Source: Arabidopsis thaliana
Lineage: Eukaryota > Streptophyta > Magnoliopsida > Brassicales > Brassicaceae
NCBI RefSeq assembly: GCF_000001735.4
Contig: NC_003071.7
Span: 879,001 to 943,000 of the forward strand
Length of the DNA: 64,000 bases
Direction of reading: 5' to 3'
The notes under the pieces were generated by a model. It was given only the letters and a program-made list of their open reading frames with translations. It was not told where the DNA came from and made no database searches. The position numbers and the translations under genes are program-made. This document shows, piece by piece, positions 21,949 to 35,338 of this stretch. Within the stretch, counting starts at the first letter, position 1. Each line of letters begins with the position of its first letter.

Positions 21949-22613
21949 CGTCGGTGAGGTAGAAAAAAAAAGTTTCAATCTTTAAAGTGTGGATAAAACA
22001 ATGGAAGAAGGGTAAAATGGTAATTCTGGTGTAACGGTCAGATAAAGATTAAACGACGTAGTTTTTTGGTTGAGAGTTGTTTCTGCTTGTTCTTCTTCTT
22101 CCAATGAGGATCCCTATTCTCAAGCGGCTTAATCATAAGACCGGTTTTTGCGCAGAGTCTGTTAACCGCAATCATCTTCTCTGTCTCTATCTCTACCTCT
22201 GGTTTTCGATTCTTCGTTTCGAAGTTTTTTTTTTTTTTCCCTTTCTTCTTCAAGAGGTCCTTTTTAAGATCTCGCTCATGGTTAGTATCAGCTTGGCGTT
22301 TGAATTTGCCTCTTTAGGTAAGTTTCCTTTTCTTCTTCTCTTTCCTTATCTCTTCTTAATAAGGGTTTTCACAATCTCTCTGTTTTCTTCAGAAAAAGAT
22401 TGAATCTTTATTGAAAACCCAAAGTGATGAAATTGAAATTCATGATCTGGGTATTATAGATTGCAGATTCTGGAAACGTATTATGTTAATGATTCATTTC
22501 AAGTTTTGATTTTTTGTGTTGGATTGAAGAGAAGAATAGTTTATTGATGTTTTGTGAAGAAGAAGAAGAAGAGATTTTGATTTTGGTTTAATATATAGTT
22601 GGGGATTAACAGG
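21949..22613. promoter_or_regulatory. Shared divergent promoter region, EMB93 and AGL30
   Basis: 665 bp separate the two divergent start codons. The half nearest AGL30 is TC/TTC-rich, like a transcribed leader, and contains ATGs (e.g. 22104, 22278) before the MADS start. No obvious TATA pair is seen. Shared control of the two genes is not demonstrated. Confidence 0.4.
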
Positions 22614-24639
22614 ATGGGAAGGGTAAAATTGAAGATAAAGAAGTTAGAGAACACAAATGGACGCCAATCTACATTTGCTAAAAGGAAAAATGGGATCTTG
22701 AAAAAGGCTAATGAGCTATCTATTCTTTGTGACATTGATATTGTTCTTCTTATGTTCTCTCCTACTGGCAAGGCTGCAATATGTTGCGGTACACGAAGGT
22801 AATCTATCTAATGTGTCTTCCTTTGTTTTGTTTGTTGTCAACATAATCATTGTCTCTCTTGGATTGTGTTATCTGAATGTATTATGATTGTTCTTCAGTA
22901 GCATGGAAGAGGTGATTGCTAAGTTTTCTCAAGTAACACCGCAGGAAAGAACGAAAAGGTTTGGTGTTTTCTTATCGATATGTTTTTGTTTGTTTCTCCG
23001 GCAATGGTTGGTCTTGTTTTACTCATTGGTTTCATCTTTTTTGAATACAGGAAGTTCGAGAGTCTTGAAGTAAGTTTATTTTCACATAATCAAATGAAGT
23101 TTTTGGTTAATTTTGATCCTTGAGAATCTCTGATTTTAGATGTTTCTCTTTCGAAAGCTCAGAACTTGAAGAAAACTTTCCAAAAGTTGGATCACGATGT
23201 AAATATACGCGAATTTATAGCCTCAAGGTATGTCCGGAAACAGTTTTATATCAAAATCTCTTGCAAGAAACTCTATATGAATATTAACTTCTTTTCTTCT
23301 CTCTTGTTTGCTTTTGGTTCTTTGGTTTCAGTAATTCAACAGTAGAGGTATTGGTTTTAAGACTCTCTTTCCATTTCTAACGTCTATGACATTTGCCAAA
23401 GCCTAAATTTATACAAAACAACCTTTTTTCAGGACTTGAGTACTCAAGCAAGGATTCTGCAGGCTCGGATTTCTGAGATACATGGAAGATTAAGGTAAAG
23501 ATCTTGCTGAGGATGATAGTTCTTTGTTCTCTTGATGTCTGTGCTCTTTTTTATACTTGTTAGTGTCATGTTCTGCAGTTATTGGACGGAACCAGATAAG
23601 ATTAACAATGTTGAACACTTGGGACAGCTCGAAATTTCGATTAGGCAATCCCTTGATCAATTGCGTGCACACAAGGTATCTTTTGTTTAAAACTTTTCCA
23701 TTTCACTTCATCCGCGAAACAAAAAACTAAAAACTCTTCTGTTGATAGGAACATTTTGGGCAGCAGCAACAGGCAATGCAAATAGAAAACGCAAACTTTG
23801 TTAAGGATTGGTCAACATGCTCGGTAATTTACTCGAATGACTCTTCTTTAGTTCTCATTTGTAACAAAACAAATTGTAAACCCGGCTGTACAACTTTCAG
23901 ATGCAAGATGGGATTCAGATTCCTTTAGAACAACAGCTTCAATCTATGTCATGGATTCTTAATAGCAACACCACCAACATTGTCACCGAGGAACACAATT
24001 CAATCCCGCAGAGGTTAGTGAAAACTCTCACCGAGAGAACTTTTCTTTCTTTTAATATTGAATCATATCTTAAAACCAAATCTTTGTCTATCCTCAAAAG
24101 GGAAGTCGAGTGCTCAGCGAGTTCTTCATTCGGGAGCTATCCAGGCTACTTTGGAACAGGGAAATCTCCTGAAATGACAATTCCGGGTCAAGAAACAAGC
24201 TTTCTTGATGAACTAAACACCGGACAGCTGAAACAGGACACAAGCTCGCAGCAGCAGTTCACTAATAATAATAATATCACAGCATACAATCCCAATCTTC
24301 ACAATGATATGAATCATCACCAAACGTTGCCTCCTCCTCCTCTTCCTCTTACTCTTCCGCATGCTCAGGTGTATATTCCAATGAATCAGAGAGAGTATCA
24401 TATGAATGGATTCTTTGAAGCACCACCACCTGATTCTTCTGCTTACAACGACAACACCAACCAAACCAGGTTTGGTTCTAGCAGCAGCTCCTTGCCTTGC
24501 TCAATCTCAATGTTCGACGAATACTTGTTTTCCCAGGTAACCAAAACAAAACTTTCTCAGAGATTCTAAATGGGTTTTTGTTTTGTAGACTGATTTGACA
24601 ATTTGTTCTTCTTTCTTATAGATGCAGCAGCCGAACTGA
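22614..24639 (+). CDS. AGL30: MIKC*-type MADS-box transcription factor AGL30
   Basis: Eleven coding exons (22614-22798, 22899-22958, 23051-23069, 23163-23227, 23332-23347, 23433-23494, 23579-23675, 23749-23823, 23901-24013, 24101-24536, 24622-24639) sum to 1146 nt, 381 aa. Residues 1-60 are the MADS domain (MGRVKLKIKKLENTNGRQST, then KRKNGILKKANELSILCDID). A long, multi-exon I/K-like coiled-coil region follows (KKTFQKLDHDVNIREF, LQARISEIHGRL). The C-terminus is rich in Asn, Gln and Pro and ends FSQMQQPN. Many small exons after the MADS exon are typical of MIKC* genes, whose proteins dimerise and act in pollen maturation. I recall At2g03060. The 87-nt intron at 24014-24100 has no in-frame stop, so its retention would add 29 residues. 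Confidence 0.93.
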
Positions 24640-26977
24640 GAGAGATTTGATGAATGATGATAAAACATCTCACTGAAGAAACTCAAACCAATATTTTTTT
24701 TCAGAAACAGCAAGAAAGCTAAAACTCTGCCGATTTCTGAATTGGTTCCAAGAAGAAAAAAACCAGTGGTAATCCCTGGTAGATTGTGCAACCAAACCAC
24801 ACACAATACGTGTTCATTTATTTTTTCTATATCTTCAATAGATGTCACTTAATTCTTTTCTATACATAATTTCTCAGTCAGATGAGATTTTTTGAGGTTT
24901 TCCATATTTCTCCGGCGATAAAAGTTAGTAGTGTCTTTGGAGGGCTGTCAAAGTAACGCCATGACAGCCAAAAGATGAGAAACTCTCTCTTCCTTCCCTT
25001 CCCACAAACTCTAGCCTCTGTATCTATTCTTTTTCATTCTTTCAATGTAAAACAAACAAACAAAACAATGTTTACTACATTTTTGTTTTTGTTTTTGTCT
25101 TCAAAGTACTCTTGTTTATTAAGTGATTTATACAAAAGTTTACAAGTTATGTAGGATGAACTAAGGAAGCTTATGTTTATGGGTTAGAGAGACTACATTG
25201 GATGATTCTTCTAGGATTTTGAATCACCAAGAACCATCAACAAAGCCAACAGTATCTTTCACACAAGTTACTAATATCTTCTTAAATAGTTTTACTTTGT
25301 AAGAACCATTTCCTTGAGTGGGTTTACAATGGGACGGACTAACTTGCGTACAAAGACCGTTTTTTATTCACTATTCATAATTTTGGTCCGCAGTTTAGTA
25401 AATAGGAAAAAATATAAAAACTCTAGGGGAATTGGAAAACTAACCAAAAAAAAATATAATTAAGAAACTAGCATAAAAAAAAAAGCAATGATATCCTCTA
25501 TATTTTATATATTAATTCCAAGTTTACCCCCTCTATCTCTTTCCGTCTACCTCTCTCTTCCCTTCTCTCTCCCCTCTATCTTTTTCTCTCTCTCTCTTTC
25601 TCTCTCTTTCTTTTTTTCTCCCCCTCTCTCTTTCTCCTCCCAATAAAGTTCCTACACCTACCTCGTTACTTGTTTTTTATTTCAAATTAGAGTCTCTTAA
25701 TTACTTTAGGGTGATATTTGATTTGGGGGTTTCGAATTACAGAGCGAGGAACACAAGTTAGGTTCAGGGAATTGACTTTCGTTGTTGCACTTGATGATGA
25801 AATAGGGTTCCGTTGTTGCGCTTGGTGTATTGGTGATGAAATTGAGTTCCGTTGTTGCATTTTGAGAGATACTATTCTATTTTGTAAATAGTATACTATT
25901 TACGTATACCTTGTTCTATATACGTTTTAAAATGAATTGTTTGTTTTGATTAAAGATGTTAAGTGATTTCATTAATGTTTTAGATTTAAACCCTTGGGTT
26001 CCCTATATATTATCCCTTTAGGGTTTAGTATACTTCCATCAAAAAATATTGTCAATTTATATAGAACGTTATGTTATTCATTGACAACACTATTCACATC
26101 TAAATTATTTTGTGTCTATTTTCAAAAATTTAAGTCATGATATTTGTAGAAAACTATACAACTTTTTAATAGATATATCATGAACTTGAATTAAATTTTT
26201 TAAGATCAGATAATATGAGTTACAATTGAAAAGGAGTAAAGAAAAAAGAAAGAGAAAAGAGAATTTCTCTCCTACCACCTATTTCTCTTCTCACCTCAAC
26301 ACCAATAATAAAGTCACGTCAGCTCACACTAATCATTCTCCTTCTTCGCTGACGAAGCGTAACACCAGGACAGTGATGTCTTTTTACTCTCCTTGAAGGT
26401 TATTTACTACATTTACAAATTTATGGTGTTAGTTGGTTAATTATTTAGTAAAAAAGTGTTATATCTACAAATCACGCAAAACTCTATTACGGACCAACAA
26501 ATAGTTTATTTGAAAGCAAAAAAACAAAACTTGGTCCGTAACGGATTATTGTCCGTCTTAGAAATATAATGGTCTACTCCGCAAACAGATTTGTCCGTCT
26601 TAGCGACATATTGGTCTAGTCTGCAAACGGATTTATCCGCTCTGTCTATTTGTTGCAACCTTGTAAGTTTTCAAAGAGGAAACACATATATATGTTATGG
26701 ATTCGGTATGTTATTATATTTCCCGGTTCTATTTCTCAAACACACTCTCTCGTCTTCTCCAATAACTAACTTCTCCAAATCAAAGCCTTCTTCGAGATTT
26801 TGCGCATTCCTCGTTTTCTAATTCGTAAGTTTCTCTTTTGTGTGTGTTTCTAATCGAAACTTTTGTGTCAATTTCAAATCGGAAACCTAATTAATTTGTT
26901 CAATTCGCTGTGATGTTAAAAACCCCTAATTACGTTAAATTTGGAATTAGGGTTTGTGTATTAGCTCTGTGTTATCA
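24640..26977. other. Intergenic region between AGL30 and MED8, CT-rich tract and element remnants
   Basis: No gene found. A CT-rich microsatellite-like tract covers about 25535-25645. Stretches near 25325-25400 and 26460-26640 carry 'ggtccg'/'cggac' phrases that also occur at 40520-40650, suggesting remnants of one small DNA element family. The last 300 bp should be the MED8 promoter and leader. Confidence 0.4.
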
Positions 26978-29792
26978 ATGGAGACACAGCCGCAGCAACC
27001 ACCTCCTCCTCCGGTAGCTGAGAAGCTGAATCCAAAACTGGAGAAGGAACTGAATCTGGAGTCGTTGAAGACACGAGCCGTTAGCTTGGCCAAAGCCATT
27101 GCTCGAATCCTTGAAGATTTCGACGCTTATGGTCGAACCAACACTACTCCTAAATGGTTCATCATCATCGAATCCAGAATTTGATAATATTTTGATGTTT
27201 ATGAATTTTTTGTAACAAGGATTGATTTTCTTTTTGTTTTGAACAGGCAGGATATTCTAGGGCAGTATTCGATGGTAAATCTCGAGCTTTTTAACATTGT
27301 GGAAGAAGTAAAGAGAGTTTCAAATGCGTTTGTTGTGCTTCCTAAGAACGTCAATGCTATGAACGCTGCAAGTATGGTCTTTTTTTAGTTGTTTTAGTTG
27401 ATGAGTTAAATGAATTGTGAATGTGATGAACTGGTTTAGCTTAGCATTTATCAGTGAATCTGCAGTTTTACCGGTTATGTTGTCTTCGAAATTACTACCG
27501 GAGATGGAAACTGATGACAATGCCAAGAGAGAGCAGTTGCTTCAAGGTGTTCAGAGTTTGCCTATACCAATGCAAATCGAAAGGCTTAAGGTTAGTTTTG
27601 TAATGTATTTTTGTTGTGATTTGTTTGCTGGTTTTTGAAATGGTATCTGTTATTACAGGCGAGGATGGATATGATTGCAGCAGCTTGTGAAAATGCAGAA
27701 AGAGTATTAGCTGATACTCGTAAAGCTTACGGATTTGGCACTCGTCAAGGCCCGTCTATGCTTCCTACTATGGATAAAGGTCAAGCTGCAAAGATTCAGG
27801 AGCAGGAGAAAATGCTACGAGATGCTGTAAATGACGGTAAAGGTAAGAGGGTTTTAGAATTTATTGAGTCATTTGATAGTGTACGAAACTGCAGTTTTCT
27901 GTTTTGCTGAATTCCTTCTCATGTTCTTTTACAATGGTTGTTTCTAGGAACACAACTGCCTCCAGACCAGAGACAGATAACCACTGCACTTCCACCACAT
28001 CTGGCAGATGTGCTAATTATCAATGATGCAGGTAACGATTTCATTGATCTGTCTGGTAGAAGTAAACCCAATGCTTGAATCTTCTTTATTTTGTTACTAC
28101 TACCAATGGTATTCTCACGTTGTTAATGGCTCCAAAAATTCTCTTTCATTAGGTAAGATTGCATTACCTGGGCAATCAAACAACATTAACAATCAAGGAA
28201 TGATGCAGGTTAAACTAGTTTATTCTCTCTAGTTGTGATGATTATTACTTTTGTTAGTATCATTGTCTTTCGAGGTTCATGTCTTTGTGTGTTTTTAGGT
28301 TTCCGGGACTCAATTTGTGGGAAGATCAGCTGCATCTCCATCTGGTCCTAATTTTGATAACACAACATCTCCCTTACCATATTCCAATTCTCCTCGCGCT
28401 ACGGGTATGGTTAATGTGCCTTCGCCTCAGCATCAAATCCAGCAACAACAGTTTCAACAGCAGCAGCAAAGGTCAAAATTAATGCAGTTGCCTCAACATC
28501 AGCAGCAGCAACTACTTGCACAACAACAACAACAGCTCAGGCAATCTTCTATGCAGGGATTGGGTCAAGTAGGCTTTGACATTTTGCAGACGTAGCAATT
28601 GACTGTTTTTTCCTACCATACTGCTTTATTGAGCAACATGCTAATTCTTTGTGTAGAGTCAGATACCAGCACTTCATGATATGCATGGGCAAGCTCAGCA
28701 AAAGTTTCAGACGGTAAGATAAATAGAACTACAACATAGTTAGGGGATAGATGTGTGAAGTGAAAAGGATCAGACACTACCTTGGTCAATTATTTGTATC
28801 ATTATGCAGTAGTTATGGCCATAAATGAAGATGACTAGACGTATTTATACAAGTTTACATATACCAAGTGAATGATTCATACTCTTGAAAAGTTATCCTA
28901 GATCTTGGGACTTGGCAGAAGCTTTTATATAAAAGTAACTGTGACAGTTCGTAGTTTCAAACAGTAGAATCAAATGAAATTATGAAACAAGCTTTTGTCT
29001 TTTAAGTGTGAGTTTTATCTTATTTTTCAGTCACATGGGCAACATCAAATGCCATATTCCCAGCCAATGGGCGCGCACCAACAATTCCAAGCTAGACAGC
29101 TCTCAGGTGGACATATTCAGCATAGCATGTCTCAAGGACAGCTCAATCCAGCGATGAACCGTCACTTAAACCAGTTTTCAGGTGGAGCCAATAGTGCATT
29201 GTTTACTTCTGCACAAGGCTCCCCAAGTAGCCAAATGGTCAGTCACCTCTCTTTAACCTCTTGAATTGATGATTCGAAACAATTACTAATCATATTTTCT
29301 ACGTACTTTTTCTTTTAATTCTAGATACCAAACATGTCATCTATGCAATCTCAGACACTTGTTCCTAGGATGCAGGTTAGCTCAAAAACTCCTCTACTCA
29401 TTATGTTTCCCAAATCTGAACGATGAACATTGTCTTAATCTGATGATCTCTTTGGATTTTTATGGTTGTCAGCAATTTGGAGTTTCGGGTACCAATCCCC
29501 AAAGAAGCCATTCGTCTCAAATGTTGGGTGACCAGAGTAAGTAAACAAATCTCTTCTAAAACATGTTTTCTTACATCAAAATCGATTCCCTGACTATTTC
29601 ATTTGTCCTATCTTTACAGTGTTTAACACCAGCGGAATGATGCAAACACAGCAAACACAAATTCAGCAATCGCAACAGCAGCAGCAGCAGCAACAACAAG
29701 GAGGCTATGGAAATATGCAGACGAATCAGCAGAGTCTACAGCCTAATAACATGATGCAGAATGCTCAACAAAGGCACCAAAATCCTCAATAA
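26978..29792 (+). CDS. MED8: Mediator complex subunit 8
   Basis: Twelve coding exons (26978-27156, 27247-27371, 27466-27590, 27659-27842, 27948-28031, 28153-28208, 28299-28568, 28657-28713, 29031-29237, 29325-29375, 29473-29536, 29620-29792) sum to 1575 nt, 524 aa. Residues about 20-190 are the conserved helical MED8 domain (NLESLKTRAVSLAKAIARIL, QYSMVNLELFNIVEEVKRV). The rest is plant-specific, Gln-rich and low-complexity, with runs such as QQQQQQQQ near the end. MED8 belongs to the Mediator head module, which links transcription factors to RNA polymerase II. In Arabidopsis (At2g03070 from memory) it is reported in flowering time, organ growth and pathogen response. All splice borders are GT-AG and keep frame. 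Confidence 0.96.
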
Positions 29793-30704
29793 CCCCTTTT
29801 AAATAATTTGGGCTTGTAATGGGCCGATGCCTGTATTTTGTAGTACCAAAGGCCTGGCCCATTCTTTAACATTAATACACTCACCAGATTTCTCTAGTTG
29901 TATGGTACTTTCACACTACACTAGTACACTTTGTTTACTTGTATCATTGTATGAGGTTAAAAACGTGAAGCAGAGATTGGACGGTGGAGGATTGTTTTCG
30001 TTCTGACATGTTTATTGAGAATTCGACACGTGGCATCGACGTGAACATCTCGACGCCGTTGATGGGGTTATAGAGACAAAACGAAGACGCGTTTCTGTTG
30101 TACACGGGACTCGAGAGAGCGACGTGTCTATGAAGTTTACCTGTTTTCTGAACTTTAAACAGAGAGCTTTAAAACTGCGACTCGAAAGCTATTAAATTTT
30201 CTGACAATTTGTTTTGTTTCTTGTCAACTTAATTTTATATACTCATTTTTTATGTACTTATTTAGCTCAACGACTCGTTTAGTTACCTCAATCAAATTTT
30301 GAAATTTAGTTACCATTTCTTTTAAATTTTTTGTTTGCTTTTGTTACAAATATGAAAAACTAGTTTACTTTGGTTTTTAGGAATTTGCGAAAAAATCACT
30401 CAAAATCGCTTATTTTTACAATTTATTGTGCACATTCAAAAAATGCAAAATAAATTTATAAAATTTAAAATAATACACAATATAATTTATTTGTGCGATT
30501 TTGCATATGTTATAAACGTTTTCACTATAACATATATTTGTATTCAAAAGTTTTAAAGATATAATTGAACTCATCATCTCAAAGGCTTTGATTTGATATA
30601 TTATTTTCTTTAATATAAATATTCAATGCATAATTTTCTTTAAATTAATTTTATATAAAATAAATATTTTACTATATATTATATGAAATAAATGCTTTAT
30701 TATA
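29793..30704. other. Intergenic DNA downstream of MED8
   Basis: Includes the MED8 3' UTR and a GC-richer patch near 29950-30130 with an ABRE-like ACACGTGGC. The rest is AT-rich with no gene visible. Confidence 0.4.
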
Positions 30705-30732
30705 GGGAAAAAACCCAAAACAAACCTCAACT

Positions 30733-30895
30733 TGTTATGAATAAAGATGGATGCTCATTATAACGCCCATCATCTAAACTCATCATCTAGATGTTTCTAA
30801 GGTTTTACCCTTTCCTTGTAATCCTATATAAAGAACCCTTTACCTCAATGGAATAACACACTCATTTTCTTCTATCTCTTTCTCTGTTTATAACA
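30733..30895 (+). repeat. Left LTR of copia element 1
   Basis: 163 bp. It carries a TATA-like 'cctatataaagaaccc' near 30823, the presumed promoter of the element. Confidence 0.9.
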
Positions 30896-31480
30896 CGTTA
30901 TCAGGACGCTCTAAAAGGTAGATATAGAGATTCTTACATTTTTTTAAGAACCATGTTTACTTATCGACTCATGGTTCATAGTATTTATTTTCTATTATTG
31001 AAACAAAACAATATGAGCCGATCGATGATTATAGTATAGATCGGTAAAAGCATGTTTTCAATGATTCAATAAAGAAGAGAATCATGCTTATCATTTGTTT
31101 CTATAATTACTATCGCATGATTCAATGATTCTACAAAGAAAATCGTTAAAGAAGATAATCATGCTTATTAATTGTTAATTTTTGTGATTTATTATTACAA
31201 TAATGAATATATAAATTACCAATTTTATAATTATATAACTAATTTTGTAACTATTCATAACCCGGTGGTAGGTGATGCAAACATGTATTAATGTTTTAGC
31301 ATTCCAGTTTTGAATAGTTGCATCTATATTCAATATCATTTTATAAATATTATATTGTCTAAAATCCATTTATGATTGATATGATATCCCTTATTTAACT
31401 CCTTTGATTAAAACGTTATACATATCTTATCACTTTTAGATATTGACTTTTCCATATTAAATATTTGATTTCCATATATT

Positions 31481-31690
31481 TGATTGTGTTATTATTATTT
31501 TTACTAAAAATGTTGCAAGATAATTTTTCTTTTTATAAGATTCCATATATCTAAATCTTTGTGTTATTATTATCTAAAAATTTTTATAAGATTTCCATAT
31601 ATTTGATTGTGTTATTATTATTTTTACTAAAAACGTTGCAAGATAATTTTTTTTTTTATAAGATTCTTTTCTCTAAATCTTTGTGGTATC
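31481..31690. repeat. Tandem repeat of about 130 bp inside copia element 1
   Basis: 'gattgtgttattattatttttactaaaaa.gttgcaagataattttt' type sequence occurs twice, starting at 31482 and 31606, and is followed by a run of about 25 A residues at 31689-31713. It lies in the leader part of the element and has no coding meaning. Confidence 0.6.
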
Positions 31691-32849
31691 TAAAAAAAAA
31701 AAAAAAAAAAAAACAAAAAAAATTGTTCATGGTTTTGCCCTAATTTTGCACGAAATCATTTTACCCAAATCTTGCACGAATTCATATTAGCCTAAATAAA
31801 AGTTTTGTCAAGATATATGTAAAATCCAGATTTTGCACAAAATAGTTTTATTCTGATTGGTTTTACAATATTGCATTAAAATTGTATTAGTATATCATAC
31901 TTGATTATTTTATGAAATAAATTGATTGATAAATAACTTAATTTAAAGGTATAATCACTTATAGAAATTTTCATGAATGACTAGTTTAATGTATCTTAAG
32001 AAGATATCATATTTTTGATGGTCAAAATTTTTTCAAGAACTTAAATTATCACCAAAAGTTGAGAAAATAAATATGGTAAAAAAAAATAAGAAATTTTGAA
32101 AGAACTATTATAAACTTAAATCGAGTGTTTTTCAAAGGCTAAGAAAACAGATGAGTTATCGATGATAAGTAGTACTCATATTCTGAAGTGAATATAAGAT
32201 CTTACATAGTTAGTCAAATTTAATATCGTTTATACTAGAATATAAAAATTTAATTATTATCTCGTTATTGTTTTATTAGCATATGATTGATTATTAAAAT
32301 ACATGGAAGTAATTTTGATTATAAGATCTTATTAAGGGAGTAACTGATAAGCAATGAAAAGTAAATTAAAAGTTTTGAAAGAACTAGAAGTTTCAAAAGA
32401 ATTAAAAGTTTCAAGAGTATATTTGGCTTAACCGGATTGGTCATCCTGGTTTAATGATGATGTGAAAGTATTGAGAATTATGTGGACATTAGGTGAAAAA
32501 CTAGAAGATTCTCCCTAATGATTTATCAAATGTTACTTGCTCAGAAAGCAATATGATAATGTGATTTTTACCAGTGTAAGTAATTTGGACTTTATCTATT
32601 CGTAAGTATATATACAAGGAGATGATTATGGGTTGATCACCCACTATATGACATTTAGATACCTAATGGTTATAAAAGATGCATCGATTCAATGGACGCA
32701 TTGACTCGATTGTTGCATCGACTAGAAGGTCATATTTATCCTTGTTATAAACCCGCAACATAGAGTTTGCGAGATTACTTTCTTGATTAAAGTACAAGAG
32801 TATTTCAGTGTTTATTTATAATAACCATTATTAGATATCCGTTGGGATA

Positions 32850-34500
32850 AGTGTTTAACATTTTGAAATTCATGTTCATACACAAAATGGTTTAGTAACA
32901 TCGATACACATCAAGCCAATGAATAATTAATACTTTTCCCCATTATTATTGGTTTTGGGTCAGAAACCTAATAGTTTTCATCTAAAAGCTTTGAATGTGA
33001 AAAGTGCTCCACCACAGCACGCAGAGATGAACCCTCAAAGGAGGATAAGAATACATGTTGGATATGAATGATAACTAAGCCATCCTAGAAGGATTTATAT
33101 ACCGCTCGTTTTGAAGACTATCATATTATATAGTCAGCTATTCCAACATAAGGGGGAGAATGTATACAGCTGGTGAAAAAGATAAATAGAAATGAATTAT
33201 CAATGATCCTCGGAGTAAAGAATGTATATTAAGAGTCCAAAAGATAATTCAATTACAGAATTTAGCGTTGTAATTGCCAGACGCATTTGCTGACCCAAAT
33301 AAAGTGATGAAGTCACTTATACCAGTTGTAAATTAAATGCCCCAGAATATAATGAATGTCCTGTAAGGACCAATTTCAAACTGCTATTGAGTCTTAAGAT
33401 TGCATGAAGCGTAATAGACCTTGGTTCCAAATATAAATATCCTCGTAAAAGTGAAGGAGCACAAAATTAAAAATGACCAAATTGAGGAAATAAATATTTT
33501 GATAATCTCTTGAAGAGAGTGAATGATCTCTAAAAGAGACATAGACATGACAAATGAAACATTCAAGTACTTGACAATGAAGAGATCTAGCTAGCTATGT
33601 CATGTCAAAATATAATGGAATCAAAAGCAAATCGACAAAAAGAAGTTGATATTATAGACAAAAAGAAGGATCATGAAAGAAAGTCTATTGAAAAGTGTAC
33701 ACAAAGTAATGATTAGCCAAAAATGAAAAAGAAGAAATAGACATATAATTATAATCTCTAGTAGAGATATTTGGACTAGTAGTCTATGCACATGATGTGT
33801 AAAACCAGTGGAAAATAAATGAGTCTTTATGTGAAAGAATAGTGAAATTAATGAGATTTTCACAAAGATAAGAAATGTATTATGAAGAGATATATTCTCT
33901 TGTGGTGGATGTAATATTTTTTTAAGTATCTAAAGTCTGGCAATAAGAGACGGAACACTGGATATGACATTTATATGAAATTCTTGAAAGATATAATCTC
34001 TGAAGGATTAATTATATGAGAATTATGTTCTCTAGAACTCTACTCGATCGAATAAAAAGAAATATGTAACATGACATACAATCATATAAATGTATATTTA
34101 CGTTGAGTTTGTCAAAATATATTGATCAAACTAATATTTGTTTTGAAAATCATTAAAACTCCTACAGAGTTATCATAAGTAATACGATGACAATAATCTA
34201 TGATAAAATATCACTAGATAATGATATTTATAAGTCTATATGAAAACCATATAATTTTTATCATTAAGATTATGGTTATTAATTCCAACGAGATATTGTA
34301 TTTGATTGAAAATCATCTCCTGAAGAAGATGTTTCCGAGGGGGAGATTGAATGATATGCGTGGATGTACCCTTTTTCCTTATCATAGTTTTTATCCCACA
34401 TGATTTTTCTATGACAAGGTTTTTAACGAGACATTAAAGAACACGCAAATAATACACTTGATGAATATTAAGAAATTCTATCAATCATCCAAATGAATAT
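32850..34500 (+). pseudogene. Decayed copia integrase and reverse-transcriptase region
   Basis: Short frames still show copia phrases: DLYTARFEDYH-like sequence near 33091-33124, and a LPDAFADPNKV-like phrase near 33274-33308, as found between integrase and RT of related elements. Stops and shifts are frequent. No intact catalytic domain remains. Confidence 0.55.
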
Positions 34501-34599
34501 TATACACTAATGATATTTAGAGAAATAAATAAGATGGTCAAGATGAATCATCTAAAAGATTCATGAGCAGAAGAATGACGTTGTACTTTATCCAGAAAT

Positions 34600-35049
34600 T
34601 TGTTCAAGAGAAGATTTGGCAGACTTATTCTCAAATACTGTTTATTCTCTGCCACATCTTCTAATCATGCAGAGATTTTACTAATTCATGAATCTAGCCG
34701 CGAGTGTGTATGGCTAAGATCCATAGTTCACCATATACAAGAAGACTGTGGTATGTATGCAGGGAAAAAGACTCCAACAATTATGTATGAAGACAATGCA
34801 GCATGCATCGCACAACTCAAAGACGGATACATCAAAGGCGATAGAACAAAGCACATCCTACCAAAATTCTTCTACACACACGATCTACAAAAGAGCGGCG
34901 ATGTACGAGTTCTACAGATCCGTTCGAATGATAATCTGGCTGACTTATTCACCAAGGCGCTACCTACTACTACTTTCAAGAAGTTAGTCTATCGTATCAG
35001 ATTACGCCGTCTCAAAGATCTCGACGAATATACTCATAAGGAGGAGTAA
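34600..35049 (+). pseudogene. Copia RNase H C-terminal remnant
   Basis: An open stretch of 149 codons contains the copia RNase H end: HAEILLIHESSRECVWLRSI, YEDNAACIAQLKDGYIKGDR, TKHILPKFFYTHDL and NLADLFTKALPTTTFKKL. The family motifs DN.A, TKHI and DLFTK are present. The reverse transcriptase before it is destroyed, so this is a relic that has escaped stops rather than a gene. Confidence 0.85.
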
Positions 35050-35175
35050 TTGTATGTTGCACTCTTTTTCCCTTAACCATGGTTTTTCCCATTGGGTTTT
35101 CCTGGTAAGGTTTTTAATGAGGCAGCATTTCAAATACTTTACGAGTTATGGTACTATAATGGTCATCAGGGGGAG

Positions 35176-35338
35176 TGTTATGAATAAAGATGGATGCCCA
35201 TTATAAGACCCATCATCTAAGCCCATCATCTAGATGTTTCTAGGGTTTTACCCTTTCCTTGTACTCCTATATAAAGAACCTTTTATCTCAATGGAATAAC
35301 ACACTCATTTTCTTCTATCTCTTTCTCTGTTTATAACA
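35176..35338 (+). repeat. Right LTR of copia element 1
   Basis: 163 bp, same length as the left LTR, preceded directly by the polypurine tract and followed by CAACT. Confidence 0.9.

Larger units (their letters stand above)
30733..35338 (+). mobile_element. Ty1/copia LTR retrotransposon, full length but decayed
   Basis: It has 163-bp LTRs at both ends starting TGTTAT and ending ATAACA, and a perfect 5-bp target duplication CAACT at 30728-30732 and 35339-35343. A primer-site-like 'ttatcaggacgctc' follows the left LTR. A polypurine tract 'caggggga' precedes the right LTR. The LTRs differ at about nine positions by eye, indicating an insertion a few million years old under the usual plant rate. 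The coding part is degenerate except for an RNase H segment. The insertion lies inside the terminal repeat of the foldback element. Confidence 0.92.

Noticed and set aside
21978..21978. Longer mTERF start at a TTG codon upstream of the ATG
   Set aside because: Nuclear plant genes normally use ATG; the ATG at 21948 is followed by a good transit peptide.
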